This document shows, piece after piece, positions 14,634 to 22,822 of a DNA stretch of 28,123 nucleotides (its first letter is position 1; the number at the start of each line of letters is the position of its first letter). Made by a program: the position numbers and the translations under genes. Under the pieces are notes generated by a model. That model saw only the letters and a program-made list of their open reading frames with translations, was not told where the DNA came from and ran no database searches. Source of the DNA: JANWHF01 sp036276235 (GTDB taxonomy: Bacteria > Planctomycetota > Phycisphaerae > Tepidisphaerales > Tepidisphaeraceae); NCBI GenBank assembly GCA_036276235.1, contig DATBDZ010000283.1:1-28123 (forward strand), given 5' to 3'.

Positions 14634-15331
14634 GCCTGAAGCCGACGCTGATCTTCCTCCCCGGCATGCACGGAACCGCCGAGTTGCTGGCTCCGATGCT
14701 CGCCGTCATCCCGGCTGAATTCCGGCATCGGGTCCTCACCTATCCGAATGATCGCTTCCTCAGCTATTCGCAATTGCTCGCGCTGATCGAAGAGCAGTTG
14801 CGCGACGAGCCGTCGATCGTCCTGATCGCCGAATCCTTCGCCGGCCCGCTGGCGGCGATGTTCGCCGCGGCGCATCCAGGTCGCGTGCGTGCCCTGATCT
14901 TCGTCGGCAGCTTCGTCGCTCCGCCGGGCCCGCGATGGTTGCGCGTCTTCGCCCGCGCGGCGTTCTTTCACATTCCCATCCCCCGACTAGCAATACGGCT
15001 CATGGGCACCGGCTTCGCCGCTTCGCGGGATTTGGTGAATCAAGTCAAGCACGCGATCGATCAAGTCCCGCCCCCAATCATGGCCGCGCGACTGCGCGAA
15101 CTCCTCTCCACCGATTGCTCCGAAACGCTCACGACCTATGCCGGCCCCGTCCTATGCCTCGCCGGCTCACACGATCGGATCATCTCAGCCAATGTTTGGG
15201 CAAGAGTTCTACCCAGCCGCCGCAACGCGCGCTTGGTCACCATTAAGGGCCCCCATTTGCTGCTGGAAACAAAATCCGACCTGGTGTGGGAAGAAATTCG
15301 GATGTTGCCGACATTTGACGGACAATCGTAG
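14627..15331 (+). CDS. Alpha/beta-hydrolase fold protein
   Basis: A 234-residue hydrolase of about 26 kDa. The oxyanion-side strand LIFLPGMHG (~9-17), the nucleophile elbow LIAESFAG (Ser in a non-standard A-E-S-F-A rather than G-x-S-x-G), the acid in LAGSHDRII and the His in IKGPHLLLE complete a Ser-Asp-His triad. Substrate could be an ester, amide or lactone. There is no signal peptide, so it acts in the cytoplasm. The only reachable in-frame start is a TTG within the last codons of the preceding gene, so the two are translationally coupled; an unusual start codon is required. Confidence 0.82.
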   Translation: MVGLKPTLIFLPGMHGTAELLAPMLAVIPAEFRHRVLTYPNDRFLSYSQLLALIEEQLRDEPSIVLIAESFAGPLAAMFAAAHPGRVRALIFVGSFVAPPGPRWLRVFARAAFFHIPIPRLAIRLMGTGFAASRDLVNQVKHAIDQVPPPIMAARLRELLSTDCSETLTTYAGPVLCLAGSHDRIISANVWARVLPSRRNARLVTIKGPHLLLETKSDLVWEEIRMLPTFDGQS

Positions 15332-15343
15332 CCGGATGCAGAA

Positions 15344-15477
15344 TAGGCAGAGGTCAGAAGTCAGAACTCAGAGGGCAGAGATTAATCATGCGGAGTGCCC
15401 GCGTGGATTTCATCCCCGACGGCTGAGCCCTGAACCCTGAACCCTGATTTTGACCTCTGACTTCTGACCTCTGCCTA
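15344..15477. repeat. 22-bp inverted repeat of GTCAGA-rich units with 90-bp spacer
   Basis: Left arm 15344-15365 and right arm 15456-15477 are perfect reverse complements made from the motif TCAGAGGTCAGAAGTCAGA. The spacer also contains three tandem CTGAACCCT-like units (15423-15447). The right arm ends at the -10 hexamer of the downstream ESCRT-III-like gene and so could influence its transcription. It may be a hairpin of a dispersed repeat family. Confidence 0.8.
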
Positions 15478-15481
15478 CTAT
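15476..15481 (+). promoter_or_regulatory. Putative -10 element of the ESCRT-III-like gene
   Basis: TACTAT (four of six consensus positions) ends 6 nt before the ATG at 15488, matching the spacing at the other likely leaderless genes. It overlaps the outer end of the GTCAGA inverted repeat. No Shine-Dalgarno sequence is visible. Confidence 0.4.
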
Positions 15482-15487
15482 ACCGAT

Positions 15488-16096
15488 ATGGGCCTCTTCA
15501 AAAGCAAAGACGAGCGGCGAGTCGAGCGGGAGATGAAGATCCGGTCCGGCGTGCGCGCGATCGAAAAATCGATCCGCCAGCAGGAAAAGTTTTCCGAGGA
15601 TTTCATCAAGAACGCCCAGCACGCCCGCAAGATCGGCGACGAGCAGCAATATCAGTTCGTCCGCAGCGCACTGAAGAAAACCGCCGCCGTCAAGAAGATG
15701 CTGGAGCGCCAGCTCCTGGCGATCAAGAACGCGATGCTGATCCAGCAGCAGGCACAGGCCAGCGCGCAGTTCGCCGAGTCGATGAATTTGATGGCCCGGG
15801 AGATCGGCCGCGTCTTCGGCGAGATGGACCTGACCAAGTCGCAGGCACAGTGGGAAAAGGCGGTAGCCCAGGCCGGCAGCATCGAAGAGCGCATGGACAT
15901 CTTCCTCGATTCGATGGAACAAAGCGCCATCACCGGCGGCACCACCACCGCCCGCGAAGAACTGGTCAGCGACGACGAAATCGATCGCATGATCCAGGCG
16001 GATGTGCTGGCGGCCGAGCGCAAAGAGCTCGGCAAGCTCGATGAACTGGAAAGCGAAATCGCCAAAGAGCTGGGGGCGAATAAGCAGAAGGATTGA
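15488..16096 (+). CDS. Coiled-coil protein with ESCRT-III/Snf7-like architecture
   Basis: A 202-residue protein that is almost entirely helical, with no signal peptide. It begins MGLFKSKDER like many CHMP proteins. The first ~85 residues are basic (about 21 Lys/Arg against 11 acidic), forming a helical hairpin (about 8-45 and 52-95) with a turn at KIGDE. The rest is acidic, with a methionine-rich helix (MNLMAREIGRVFGEMD, 99-114), a further helix (~118-146), a flexible linker, and the end DELESEIAKEL. This is the ESCRT-III plan, in which eukaryotic Snf7 and CHMP proteins form membrane-cutting filaments. The ~100-residue core can be laid on CHMP2A from memory with almost no gaps. Whether it is a true homologue, a PspA/Vipp1-like protein or an unrelated coiled coil is not decided. 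No Vps4-like ATPase is in this window. Confidence 0.7.
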   Translation: MGLFKSKDERRVEREMKIRSGVRAIEKSIRQQEKFSEDFIKNAQHARKIGDEQQYQFVRSALKKTAAVKKMLERQLLAIKNAMLIQQQAQASAQFAESMNLMAREIGRVFGEMDLTKSQAQWEKAVAQAGSIEERMDIFLDSMEQSAITGGTTTAREELVSDDEIDRMIQADVLAAERKELGKLDELESEIAKELGANKQKD

Positions 16097-16298
16097 ACGG
16101 CGTTGAGGACGAACCATTGCCCGCAATCGAAGTTCCCCGTTTCCGCCGCTTGCCGGCTTCGCGGATCAAAAGACCTGCCCCTGACCCGAGCATCCGCCCC
16201 AACCCCAAGTTCCCCCTCGAAATCGTTCTGGTTTCGCGTCACCGCTTACTTATGATGCTGACAAGGTCTACCAGGTTGCGGAAATCGGCGGAAGGATT

Positions 16299-17681
16299 AT
16301 GAACACGGTCACTCAACGTTTTGCTGTGGTCATCCTCTCTATCACCTCGATCTGCATTCTCGTGAAGCGGGCCCGAGCCGCTGACATTCCGACAACGCAG
16401 CGGGCCGCGCTGGCGATCGCGGAGTGGGGGGATCCGAATACGATGGATGTGCAGCAGGTAATCGAGAAGACGATGAAGCCGTTTGTGGGCGAGAGTCATC
16501 CAGGCGTCGATGTGCGAACGCTTACCGGCAAGGTGATGTGCGGCTATCAGGGCTGGTTTGCCGCCCAGAATGATGGCGTGGGGCGCGGGTGGTATCACTG
16601 GCTTGGCCGCAATGGGTTTCAGCCGGGAAGCTGCAAGATCGATATGTGGCCGGATGTGACCGAACTCGATCCGGATGAGCGATATGTCACTCCATTCCTC
16701 AAGGCCGATGGAAGCGTGGCGGAAGTTTACAGCGCGATTACGCGCAAGACCGTTCTTCGCCACTTCAAGTGGATGCAGGACTACGGCATCGACGGCGTCT
16801 TCGTGCAGCGATTCATCGGCGAAGTCTCCAACAATCCCAAAGGCCTGCGGCAATTTAATGTCGTGCTCGATCATTGCCGCGAGGGCGCGAATATGTATGG
16901 ACGCACTTATGCCGTCATGTACGATCTTTCCGGCTTGGGCGGGAATCAGATGAGCCGCGTCATCGATGATTGGAAGCTGCTGATCGATCACATGAAGATC
17001 ACGCAAGATCCCGCGTATCTGCATCACGACGGCAAGCCGGTGGTTTGCGTGTGGGGATTTGGCTTTAACGATCGGCGGCGCTATACGCCGACCGAAGGAT
17101 TTGAGCTGGTCGATTTCCTCAAGAACGATCCCCACTACGGCGGATGCACCGTCATGCTCGGCGTGCCGACCGGTTGGCGAACGCTGACCCGCGATACAGT
17201 GAATGATCCGGCGGTGCATCAACTGATTCTCAAGGCGGATATCGTCAGCCCCTGGACGGTCGGCCGTTACACGACTCCGCGCCAAGCCGCCGATCATGCG
17301 GAGCGAAATGTGAAGCCTGACATCCAATGGTGCACCGAGCATGGGAAGCAATACATGCCGGTGGTTTTCCCCGGCTTCAGTTGGCACAACATGAACGCCA
17401 ACTCCCCTCAGAATCAGATTCCGCGGCTCAAGGGGCAATTTCTTTGGTCGCAATACATGGCCGACAAAGCCGCCGGCGCGACGATGGTTTATCAGGCGAT
17501 GTTTGATGAAGTGGATGAAGGGACGGCGATTTTCAAAGTGACGAATGATCCGCCTGTCGGCGCTTCGACGTTTGTCACGTATGAAGGATTGCCGAGCGAT
17601 TTCTATCTGAAACTGGTAGGGCAGGCGGCACGGGTCGTGCGCGGGGAAATGAAGCCGAGCGAGACGGTTCCGGCCCAATGA
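16299..17681 (+). CDS. Exported glycoside hydrolase, GH99/GH71-like
   Basis: A 460-residue protein with an N-terminal secretion signal (FAVVILSITSICILVKRARA, cleaved near 28). Sequences VMCGYQGWFAAQNDGVGRGWYHW, KWMQDYGIDGVFVQRF, YAVMYDLSGLG, WGFGFNDRRR, CTVMLGVPTGW and YMPVVFPGFSWHN follow the TIM-barrel layout of the GH99/GH71-like family found in planctomycetes and Bacteroidetes. Relatives remove mannose or act on alpha-glucan and mannan; the catalytic acids cannot be named with confidence. GGAAGG precedes the ATG closely, and TATGAT at about 16256 may be the -10, giving a conventional leader of some 35 nt. A long frame on the opposite strand is only a shadow. Confidence 0.82.
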   Translation: MNTVTQRFAVVILSITSICILVKRARAADIPTTQRAALAIAEWGDPNTMDVQQVIEKTMKPFVGESHPGVDVRTLTGKVMCGYQGWFAAQNDGVGRGWYHWLGRNGFQPGSCKIDMWPDVTELDPDERYVTPFLKADGSVAEVYSAITRKTVLRHFKWMQDYGIDGVFVQRFIGEVSNNPKGLRQFNVVLDHCREGANMYGRTYAVMYDLSGLGGNQMSRVIDDWKLLIDHMKITQDPAYLHHDGKPVVCVWGFGFNDRRRYTPTEGFELVDFLKNDPHYGGCTVMLGVPTGWRTLTRDTVNDPAVHQLILKADIVSPWTVGRYTTPRQAADHAERNVKPDIQWCTEHGKQYMPVVFPGFSWHNMNANSPQNQIPRLKGQFLWSQYMADKAAGATMVYQAMFDEVDEGTAIFKVTNDPPVGASTFVTYEGLPSDFYLKLVGQAARVVRGEMKPSETVPAQ

Positions 17682-17718
17682 ACGGAATCCAATTCTTTCC
17701 TACCGCTCGCGCGGCAAC

Positions 17719-17724
17719 TATGAT
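17719..17724 (+). promoter_or_regulatory. Putative -10 element of the Uma2 operon
   Basis: TATGAT matches five of six -10 positions and ends 9 nt before the ATG at 17734, again predicting an almost leaderless mRNA. No Shine-Dalgarno site lies in the gap. Confidence 0.5.
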
Positions 17725-17733
17725 TGAGTTTGT

Positions 17734-18372
17734 ATGGTCAGGATATTGGACAAGCCCGAAGTTCCGCAGCACATCGTCCTGAGCGGCGTGTCGTGGTCCT
17801 ATTACGAGCAGACGCTTGAAGAGATTGGCAATCAGCCGATCCGAGTCGCGTTTCTCGACGGCTTGATGGAGCTTAGGTCGCCACTGCCGGAGCACGACGG
17901 CGCGAAATCGGCGATTGCTGATTTGATCGCAACGCTCGCCGCGGAATGCCAAATCCCGCGAAAGTCATTTGGATCAACAACGTTCCGACGGCAAGAGAAG
18001 GCCGCCGGCACCGAGCCGGACGCGTGCTTTTACTTCAATGAGATTGATTCGGTCAAAGGGATGAAGCGATTCGATCCGCTGCTGCACCGCGCCCCAGACT
18101 TGTGGATTGAGGTGGATCTGTCGAACACGTCCGTTCCGCGCGAGCCGATTTACGCGCGGCTAGGCGTGCCCGAAGTATGGCGCTACAGCGGCGATCGCTT
18201 GAGCATTCGTTTGCTGACGACCGGCGGGAGCTATGCCGACTCCGCGAACAGTCGGGCGTTTCCATTCCTGCCGGTGGATACATTCGCCAGTTTCATTCCA
18301 CGGATGATCGAAGAGGATGAGTCGCGAGTATTGCTGGACTTTCGCGAATGGGTGCGAGGCTTGGCGCGATGA
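17734..18372 (+). CDS. Uma2-family (DUF820) PD-(D/E)XK nuclease-fold protein
   Basis: A 212-residue cytoplasmic protein of the Uma2 family. Core motifs are RVAFLDGLMELRSPLPEHD (~37-55), the acidic EPD at 94-96 in EPDACFYF, and PDLWIEVDLSNTS (~121-133), whose D-L-W-x-E-V-D gives the second metal site, followed by YARLGVPEVWRY. The fold is that of restriction-type nucleases, and the family is highly expanded in cyanobacteria and planctomycetes, but its biological role is unknown. It overlaps the next gene by 4 bp (ATGA), so the two are co-translated. Confidence 0.88.
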   Translation: MVRILDKPEVPQHIVLSGVSWSYYEQTLEEIGNQPIRVAFLDGLMELRSPLPEHDGAKSAIADLIATLAAECQIPRKSFGSTTFRRQEKAAGTEPDACFYFNEIDSVKGMKRFDPLLHRAPDLWIEVDLSNTSVPREPIYARLGVPEVWRYSGDRLSIRLLTTGGSYADSANSRAFPFLPVDTFASFIPRMIEEDESRVLLDFREWVRGLAR

Positions 18373-19127
18373 GCGATTCAAATGGGCAACCCGATTCACC
18401 GCCATCCACCAACGCAGACACTGTGGATCAAGCACCCGTTCTTTCATACGCCTCATTCGACGCCACCGGCAAAACGGTGCGCGTTGGGCGCTATCCCAGT
18501 GAGATGGCGGCGGCACTTCCAGCATCGTTGCTGGAATCGATGGGAATTGGTTGCCAGATTCTCAACTCCAATGTGAATGTGCTGGGGCCGTATGCGGGCA
18601 TGGCGCCGGTCGAGTTGCTGGTTCACGAGAAGGACGCCGACGCGGCGCGCGAGATTCTTTCCTGTCCTGACGATCAGCTCGAGCCGGCGGACGATCCGGA
18701 CGACGCGACGCCTGTGCTCGGCGACGATGGCCGCCCGATGCATCTCGTGGCGGTTGGAACGTATGACCACATCCGCGCGATGCGCGACGCGGCGGCGGTG
18801 CTCGCATCCGCCAGGGTTCGCATCTTTCCGCCGATTCTGCGCCGCCGGCCCGAAGATGCAAAGACGGAGCGGCGGCCATTTGTTTTGAAAGTCGCCGAGC
18901 AGGACCGCGAACAGGCCCAGCGACTTTTGGATCAGGCCCGAAGTGAGTCTGAAGATGACGATGAGCCGCGCTGCCCCAAGTGCAATTCCTGGCGCGTCCA
19001 TCCCGTTTCCCAATTCACAGCGAATGTCAAGGCATTTTTCGGAATTGGCGCGTGGCCGCAAAGGCAGATGGAATGCCTCGCGTGCAGATATAGAGGAGCG
19101 CCGGAAGAATTTAGCGCTCACGACTAA
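18369..19127 (+). CDS. DUF2007-type protein with C-terminal zinc ribbon
   Basis: A 252-residue cytoplasmic protein. An N-terminal disordered stretch of about 25 residues leads to a DUF2007-like unit (VRVGRYPSEMAAALPASLLE...VLGPYAGMAPVELLVHEKDADAAREIL), and a second related unit follows (HLVAVGTYDHIRAMRDAAAVL...FVLKVAEQDREQAQRLL). A zinc ribbon (CPKCNS and CLAC, ~210-245) ends it, with a WPQRQMECLACRYRG segment. DUF2007 is called putative signal-transducing protein, without a known mechanism. The in-frame codon at 18348 is less likely than 18369, which makes a 4-bp overlap with the Uma2 gene. Confidence 0.72.
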   Translation: MSDSNGQPDSPPSTNADTVDQAPVLSYASFDATGKTVRVGRYPSEMAAALPASLLESMGIGCQILNSNVNVLGPYAGMAPVELLVHEKDADAAREILSCPDDQLEPADDPDDATPVLGDDGRPMHLVAVGTYDHIRAMRDAAAVLASARVRIFPPILRRRPEDAKTERRPFVLKVAEQDREQAQRLLDQARSESEDDDEPRCPKCNSWRVHPVSQFTANVKAFFGIGAWPQRQMECLACRYRGAPEEFSAHD

Positions 19128-19149
19128 TTGCGACAGATCGAAATTGTCG

Positions 19150-20526
19150 TCACATAACGGCGCCGACCGGTGTCGCGGGTTCTGCCATGAGGGCTCCCAC
19201 GCGCGGCACCATCACCAGAAGCAACGCCAGCGCGATCGGATGCAGCGTGCCGAAGATCACGAAGACCGGGCCGTAGCCCATGTGATGATCGAGCATATAG
19301 CCGGCGATTTGGCCAAAGACTACGCCGCCCATGGCGCCGGCGAAACCGACCATGCCGGCGACTGTGCCGATCGCGCTGCGGGGAAATAAATCCGTCGGCA
19401 ATGTCATCACCACCGTGGACCAGGATTGATGGCCGAAGTAGCCGACGCAAAAGATTCCGATCGCCCAGAGCACCGGGACATGCGGCACAAGGATGAGCAG
19501 CGGCATCATCAGCGCGCTGGTGGCCATCGCGATCTTGCGCGAGAAGTTGAGCGAGCGGCCGCGGAACAGCAGCAGGCTGGAAAGCCCGCCGCCGCACAGG
19601 CAGCCGATGCCGGCGGCAACATGCGGAAGCCACGCGATCGCACCGACCGACTTGATATCGAAATGGTGCGCATCGTACAGAAACTTGGGCAGCCAGAAGA
19701 GATAGAAAAACCACGCCGCGTCGCTGAAGAATTTGGCCAGCAGCAGGCCAAAGGTTTCGCGGTGGCTTAGCAGATCGGCATAAGTGATTTTCCCCGCGTT
19801 CGGCAGCGCGAAAGGGTCGTTGGGCAGTCGACGCGCATAGGGCAGCGTGCGTGTTGCATTGGCCGGTGGCTCGATAGGCGCTTCGGCCGGCTCAGCCGCC
19901 GATGGCGGTGCACCCGCGATTAATTCGCGCTCGCTCGAACTGATCCTAGGATGATCCTGCGGCAAGCAGTACGCCGCCAGCCACCAGATCGTCCAGATCA
20001 ACCCGATCGCGCCCGTGACGAAGAAGACCCAGCGCCAGCCGGCGAGGTGGAACCAGCCGGTGCGCATCAGCACAAGAGAGATCAGCGGCGGGGCGAGCAT
20101 CCCGCCGATGGCACTGCCGCCGTTGACCATTCCCATGCCCATCGAGCGCTCGCGCGAAGGAAACCATTCGGCGATAGCCCGCGTGGCGGCAGGGAAGCCG
20201 CCCCCTTCGCCCAAGCCCAGCAGCAGACGGCTGACGACGAGCATCGCGACGTTTGCCGCCAGCCCATGGCTCGCGCACGCCAGCGACCAGATGAGCATCG
20301 TCAGCGCAAACCCGCGGCGAGTGCCAATGGTATCCATCAGCTTACCGCCGCCGAGGTACATCAGAGCGTAAGCAAACAGAAACGCCGAGTTGAGAAACGC
20401 CAGGGTCTGATTGCTGATTGGAATGTCAGCCTGGATCGCCTTGATGGCAACGGGCAACGTCTGGCGATCCAAATAACTGATCGCGATCGCCACGCTCAGG
20501 AGAATGCCAATCCGCCAACGAACCAT
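19150..20526 (-). CDS. MFS transporter of the ACS (hexuronate/sugar-acid symporter) type
   Basis: A 458-residue inner-membrane permease with about 12 helices. It opens MVRWRIGILLSVAIAISYLDRQTLPVA, the ACS-family start (compare hexuronate permease ExuT), then GKLMDTIGTRRGF after TM2, and RLLLGLGEGGGFPAATRAIAEWFPSRERS in TM4-5. A hydrophilic loop (~205-260, with Ala/Pro-rich linker) separates the halves. Substrates of relatives are hexuronates, glucarate or phthalates taken up with protons. The start at 20526 is chosen because upstream codons run through the repeat element at 20651-20737. It is convergent with the DUF2007 gene, with a 22-bp gap that carries a 5-bp inverted repeat (CGACA/TGTCG). 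Confidence 0.88.
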   Translation of the reverse strand: MVRWRIGILLSVAIAISYLDRQTLPVAIKAIQADIPISNQTLAFLNSAFLFAYALMYLGGGKLMDTIGTRRGFALTMLIWSLACASHGLAANVAMLVVSRLLLGLGEGGGFPAATRAIAEWFPSRERSMGMGMVNGGSAIGGMLAPPLISLVLMRTGWFHLAGWRWVFFVTGAIGLIWTIWWLAAYCLPQDHPRISSSERELIAGAPPSAAEPAEAPIEPPANATRTLPYARRLPNDPFALPNAGKITYADLLSHRETFGLLLAKFFSDAAWFFYLFWLPKFLYDAHHFDIKSVGAIAWLPHVAAGIGCLCGGGLSSLLLFRGRSLNFSRKIAMATSALMMPLLILVPHVPVLWAIGIFCVGYFGHQSWSTVVMTLPTDLFPRSAIGTVAGMVGFAGAMGGVVFGQIAGYMLDHHMGYGPVFVIFGTLHPIALALLLVMVPRVGALMAEPATPVGAVM

Positions 20527-20650
20527 GAGGGGATGTTGATCATCTCCTGTTTGCGGCCGGGTTGCAATGAAGCGCACGTCGTCAGGTCCGTACGGTCTGC
20601 GCCCGTTTCGTAAATCAGAACTCCGTTTGTAACCCCCTCCCATCTTGGGA

Positions 20651-20737
20651 ACCGTCATGCTGAGGTACTCCGAAGCATCTGGCTTATTCGCGCAATCCGG
20701 CCAGATGCTTCGGAGTACCTCAGCTCAGCATGACGGT
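20651..20737. repeat. Family C palindrome, diverged copy
   Basis: The arms ACCGTCATGCTGAGGTACTC and its complement match the 6124-6199 palindrome, but the right arm carries an extra CTCAG and the centre has lost pairing (CTTATTCGCGCAATCC). It lies between the divergent MFS and endonuclease III genes. The duplicated CTCAG and damaged centre show an older copy. Confidence 0.85.
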
Positions 20738-20846
20738 GCTTGTGATTGGGTGCTTTCTTCGTATGAACTTGGCGCGGAGCGGCGCTGACGGAGGCGGACT
20801 TGCGCCTCATGCATCCGTGTCGAACTTCGGGTAGTCTCCAGCGACG

Positions 20847-21686
20847 ATGCCCAGGCCACCTTCAAAGAAATCTTTGGAACGCAAAGCGCGCGTGGAAGCG
20901 ATCCTCCCGATCCTGAAGCGGACGTATCCGCAAGCGCGATGCAGCCTGGATCATCGCTCGCCGCTGGAGCTTCTGGTGGCGACGATTCTTTCGGCGCAAT
21001 CGACCGATGAGCGCGTGAACATTGTCACGAAGGACCTGTTCAAGAAATACAAATCAGCCGCCGACTATGCGGCTGTTTCGCAGGAGCAACTCGAGCAAGA
21101 TATTCATTCGACCGGCTTCTATCGCAACAAGGCCAAGAGCCTGCGCGGAATGGCGCAGGCGTTGATCGAGCGACATGGGGGAAATGTCCCGCAGACGATG
21201 GAGCAACTCGTTGAGCTGCCCGGCGTTGGGCGGAAGACCGCCAACGTGGTGCTCGGCAACGCGTTCAATATCAATGTCGGCGTCGTCGTGGATACGCACG
21301 TGACGCGGCTCGCCAATCGGCTGCATCTGACCGATCACGCTTCAGATGCGGTGAAGATCGAGCAGGATTTGATCGAGCTGGTGCCGCGCGAGGATTGGAC
21401 GCTTTTTTCGCATCTGCTGATTCATCATGGCCGCGCGATCTGCACGGCACGCAAGCCGCTGTGCGAGCGATGCCCGATCCTGGCGTATTGCCCGACGGGG
21501 AAGGCCATCATCAAGGAACGTGCCGCGGAAGGATCGACGGTTGCTGGCAACAAGAAGGCGGGTAGCGCCCGCACTGCGAATGCGCCGGCGCGAAAGGTCG
21601 GCACCGCGCCCCGATCTTCAGATCAACCGCGTAGGGCGGGCATCGCCCGCCGCTCCTCTGTCCAAGCGTCTAAAAGGCGCGGGTGA
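20847..21686 (+). CDS. nth: Endonuclease III (DNA glycosylase/AP lyase)
   Basis: Base-excision-repair enzyme that removes oxidised pyrimidines and cuts the AP site. The helix-hairpin-helix LPGVGRKTANVVLG holds the catalytic Lys130, and VVVDTHVTRLANRL holds Asp149. The [4Fe-4S] ligands are Cys199, Cys206, Cys209 and Cys215 (C-x6-C-x2-C-x5-C). At 279 residues it is much longer than the ~211 of E. coli. The extra C-terminal ~55 residues (Ala/Arg/Lys/Ser-rich) lie over copies of the GTAGGGCGGGCA repeat and are likely non-functional or basic DNA-binding padding. Upstream is the divergent MFS gene across the family C repeat. A TTG 4 nt after its stop opens the next gene. Confidence 0.94.
   Translation: MPRPPSKKSLERKARVEAILPILKRTYPQARCSLDHRSPLELLVATILSAQSTDERVNIVTKDLFKKYKSAADYAAVSQEQLEQDIHSTGFYRNKAKSLRGMAQALIERHGGNVPQTMEQLVELPGVGRKTANVVLGNAFNINVGVVVDTHVTRLANRLHLTDHASDAVKIEQDLIELVPREDWTLFSHLLIHHGRAICTARKPLCERCPILAYCPTGKAIIKERAAEGSTVAGNKKAGSARTANAPARKVGTAPRSSDQPRRAGIARRSSVQASKRRG
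21557..21652. repeat. GTAGGGCGGGCA-type repeat copies within the nth 3' end
   Basis: A copy at 21630-21652 (CGTAGGGCGGGC-ATC-GCCCGCCG) matches one arm of the repeat at 1768-1826, and a shorter degenerate copy GGCGGGTAGCGCCCGC lies at 21557-21572 in the opposite orientation. Both are translated as part of the endonuclease III tail, so repeat DNA has become coding sequence. Confidence 0.75.
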
Positions 21687-21689
21687 CGC

Positions 21690-22709
21690 TTGGAAAATCT
21701 CCCGCCCAATCTTCGCGTTCTGGTGATTTGCCCCGACTGGCAACAGCCGGCCGGCGGCGTGCGAAAACTTTACCGCCACGTTGATGTACTCAACGCCAGC
21801 GGCATTCCCGCGGCAATCGTGCATCAGCAGCGCGGGTTTCGGTGCAGTTGGTTTGAGCATCAGACGAAGATTGTTTACGAGCCGGATGTTTTTCCGCCGC
21901 GCGCGGGGGAGATTCTGCTGGTGCCGGAGAACGTTGCGTGGCAGATGATGTCGCTAACGCGCGGCGTGCCGAAGGTCATCTTCAATCAAAACGCTTATCA
22001 AACATTCGCCAACGTCACGCCCGAGATCGAGCAGCTCGTCGCGCCGTACAATCATCCGGATTATCTGGCGAGCATCGTGGTGTCGGAAGATAGCCGCGCT
22101 TATTTGAATTATGCTTTTCCGGAACATCCGGTTTATCGGGTGCACAATTCGGTTGATCCCGCGCTCTTTCATTGCGAAGCCGGCAAGCGGCCGCGCATCG
22201 CGATGATGGCCCGCAAGAAAAAGGACGATGCGATTCAGGTGATCAACATGCTGTCGCTTCGCCGCGCGACGACGGGTTTTGAAATCATCGCGATCGCCAA
22301 TCAGAGCGAAGCGAACGCCGCCGCAATGCTGCGGGAATCGATGGTCTTTTTGAGCCTCAGCACCTATGAAGGCTCGCCGATGCCGCCGATGGAGGCGCTG
22401 GCATGCGGGTGCGTCACCGTCGGCTACGCCAGCAGCGGCGGGGCGGAGTATGTGAATGAGCAGACGGCGTTTCCGGTGGCGGCTGAAGATGTCGTCGGCT
22501 TCGCCCGCCGGCTCGAAACGGTTCTGGACCAGCTTCGCAAAGATCCGCAACCGCTCTTGGAAAAAGCGCGGCGGGCTTCGGCGTTCATTCACGCCGACTA
22601 TTCGCCGCAGCGCGAAGAGCAGGATATCCTTGCGGCGTGGGGACAAATCCTCGCGCCTTCGCCATTGAACGACCGGCCACGGCGCGCTGAGCGCGAAGAA
22701 ATTTCGTAG
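21690..22709 (+). CDS. Glycosyltransferase of the GT-B fold (family 4-like)
   Basis: A 339-residue glycosyltransferase. The N-terminal half starts NLRVLVICPDWQQPAGGVRKLYRHVDVL with the sugar-acceptor-side glycine loop; the C-terminal half has RVHNSVDPALF and an intact E-x7-E donor motif, EGSPMPPME, in STYEGSPMPPMEALACGC, then GGAEYVNEQTAFPV. Acceptor and product are unknown; it may act on cell-surface polysaccharide. The start is a TTG 3 bp after the nth stop, so the two are probably one transcript although unrelated in function. A family B repeat follows it. Confidence 0.85.
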   Translation: MENLPPNLRVLVICPDWQQPAGGVRKLYRHVDVLNASGIPAAIVHQQRGFRCSWFEHQTKIVYEPDVFPPRAGEILLVPENVAWQMMSLTRGVPKVIFNQNAYQTFANVTPEIEQLVAPYNHPDYLASIVVSEDSRAYLNYAFPEHPVYRVHNSVDPALFHCEAGKRPRIAMMARKKKDDAIQVINMLSLRRATTGFEIIAIANQSEANAAAMLRESMVFLSLSTYEGSPMPPMEALACGCVTVGYASSGGAEYVNEQTAFPVAAEDVVGFARRLETVLDQLRKDPQPLLEKARRASAFIHADYSPQREEQDILAAWGQILAPSPLNDRPRRAEREEIS

Positions 22710-22822
22710 CTGCGTGTAGTCGCCGACCACAAGCGGGGATGGTGGCGAGTACAACCACCCTACACGATTACTCGCCAGCGATGGGCGATAAAAGGGTTTT
22801 CGGCGAGCTGTCGCGCTTAGAA

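Noticed and set aside
16239..17678. A 479-codon frame on the minus strand opposite the GH99/GH71-like gene.
   Set aside because: The plus-strand frame has a signal peptide, family motifs and a ribosome-binding site; the minus frame is rich in His, Arg and Ile from reversed GC-rich codons and shows no domain.
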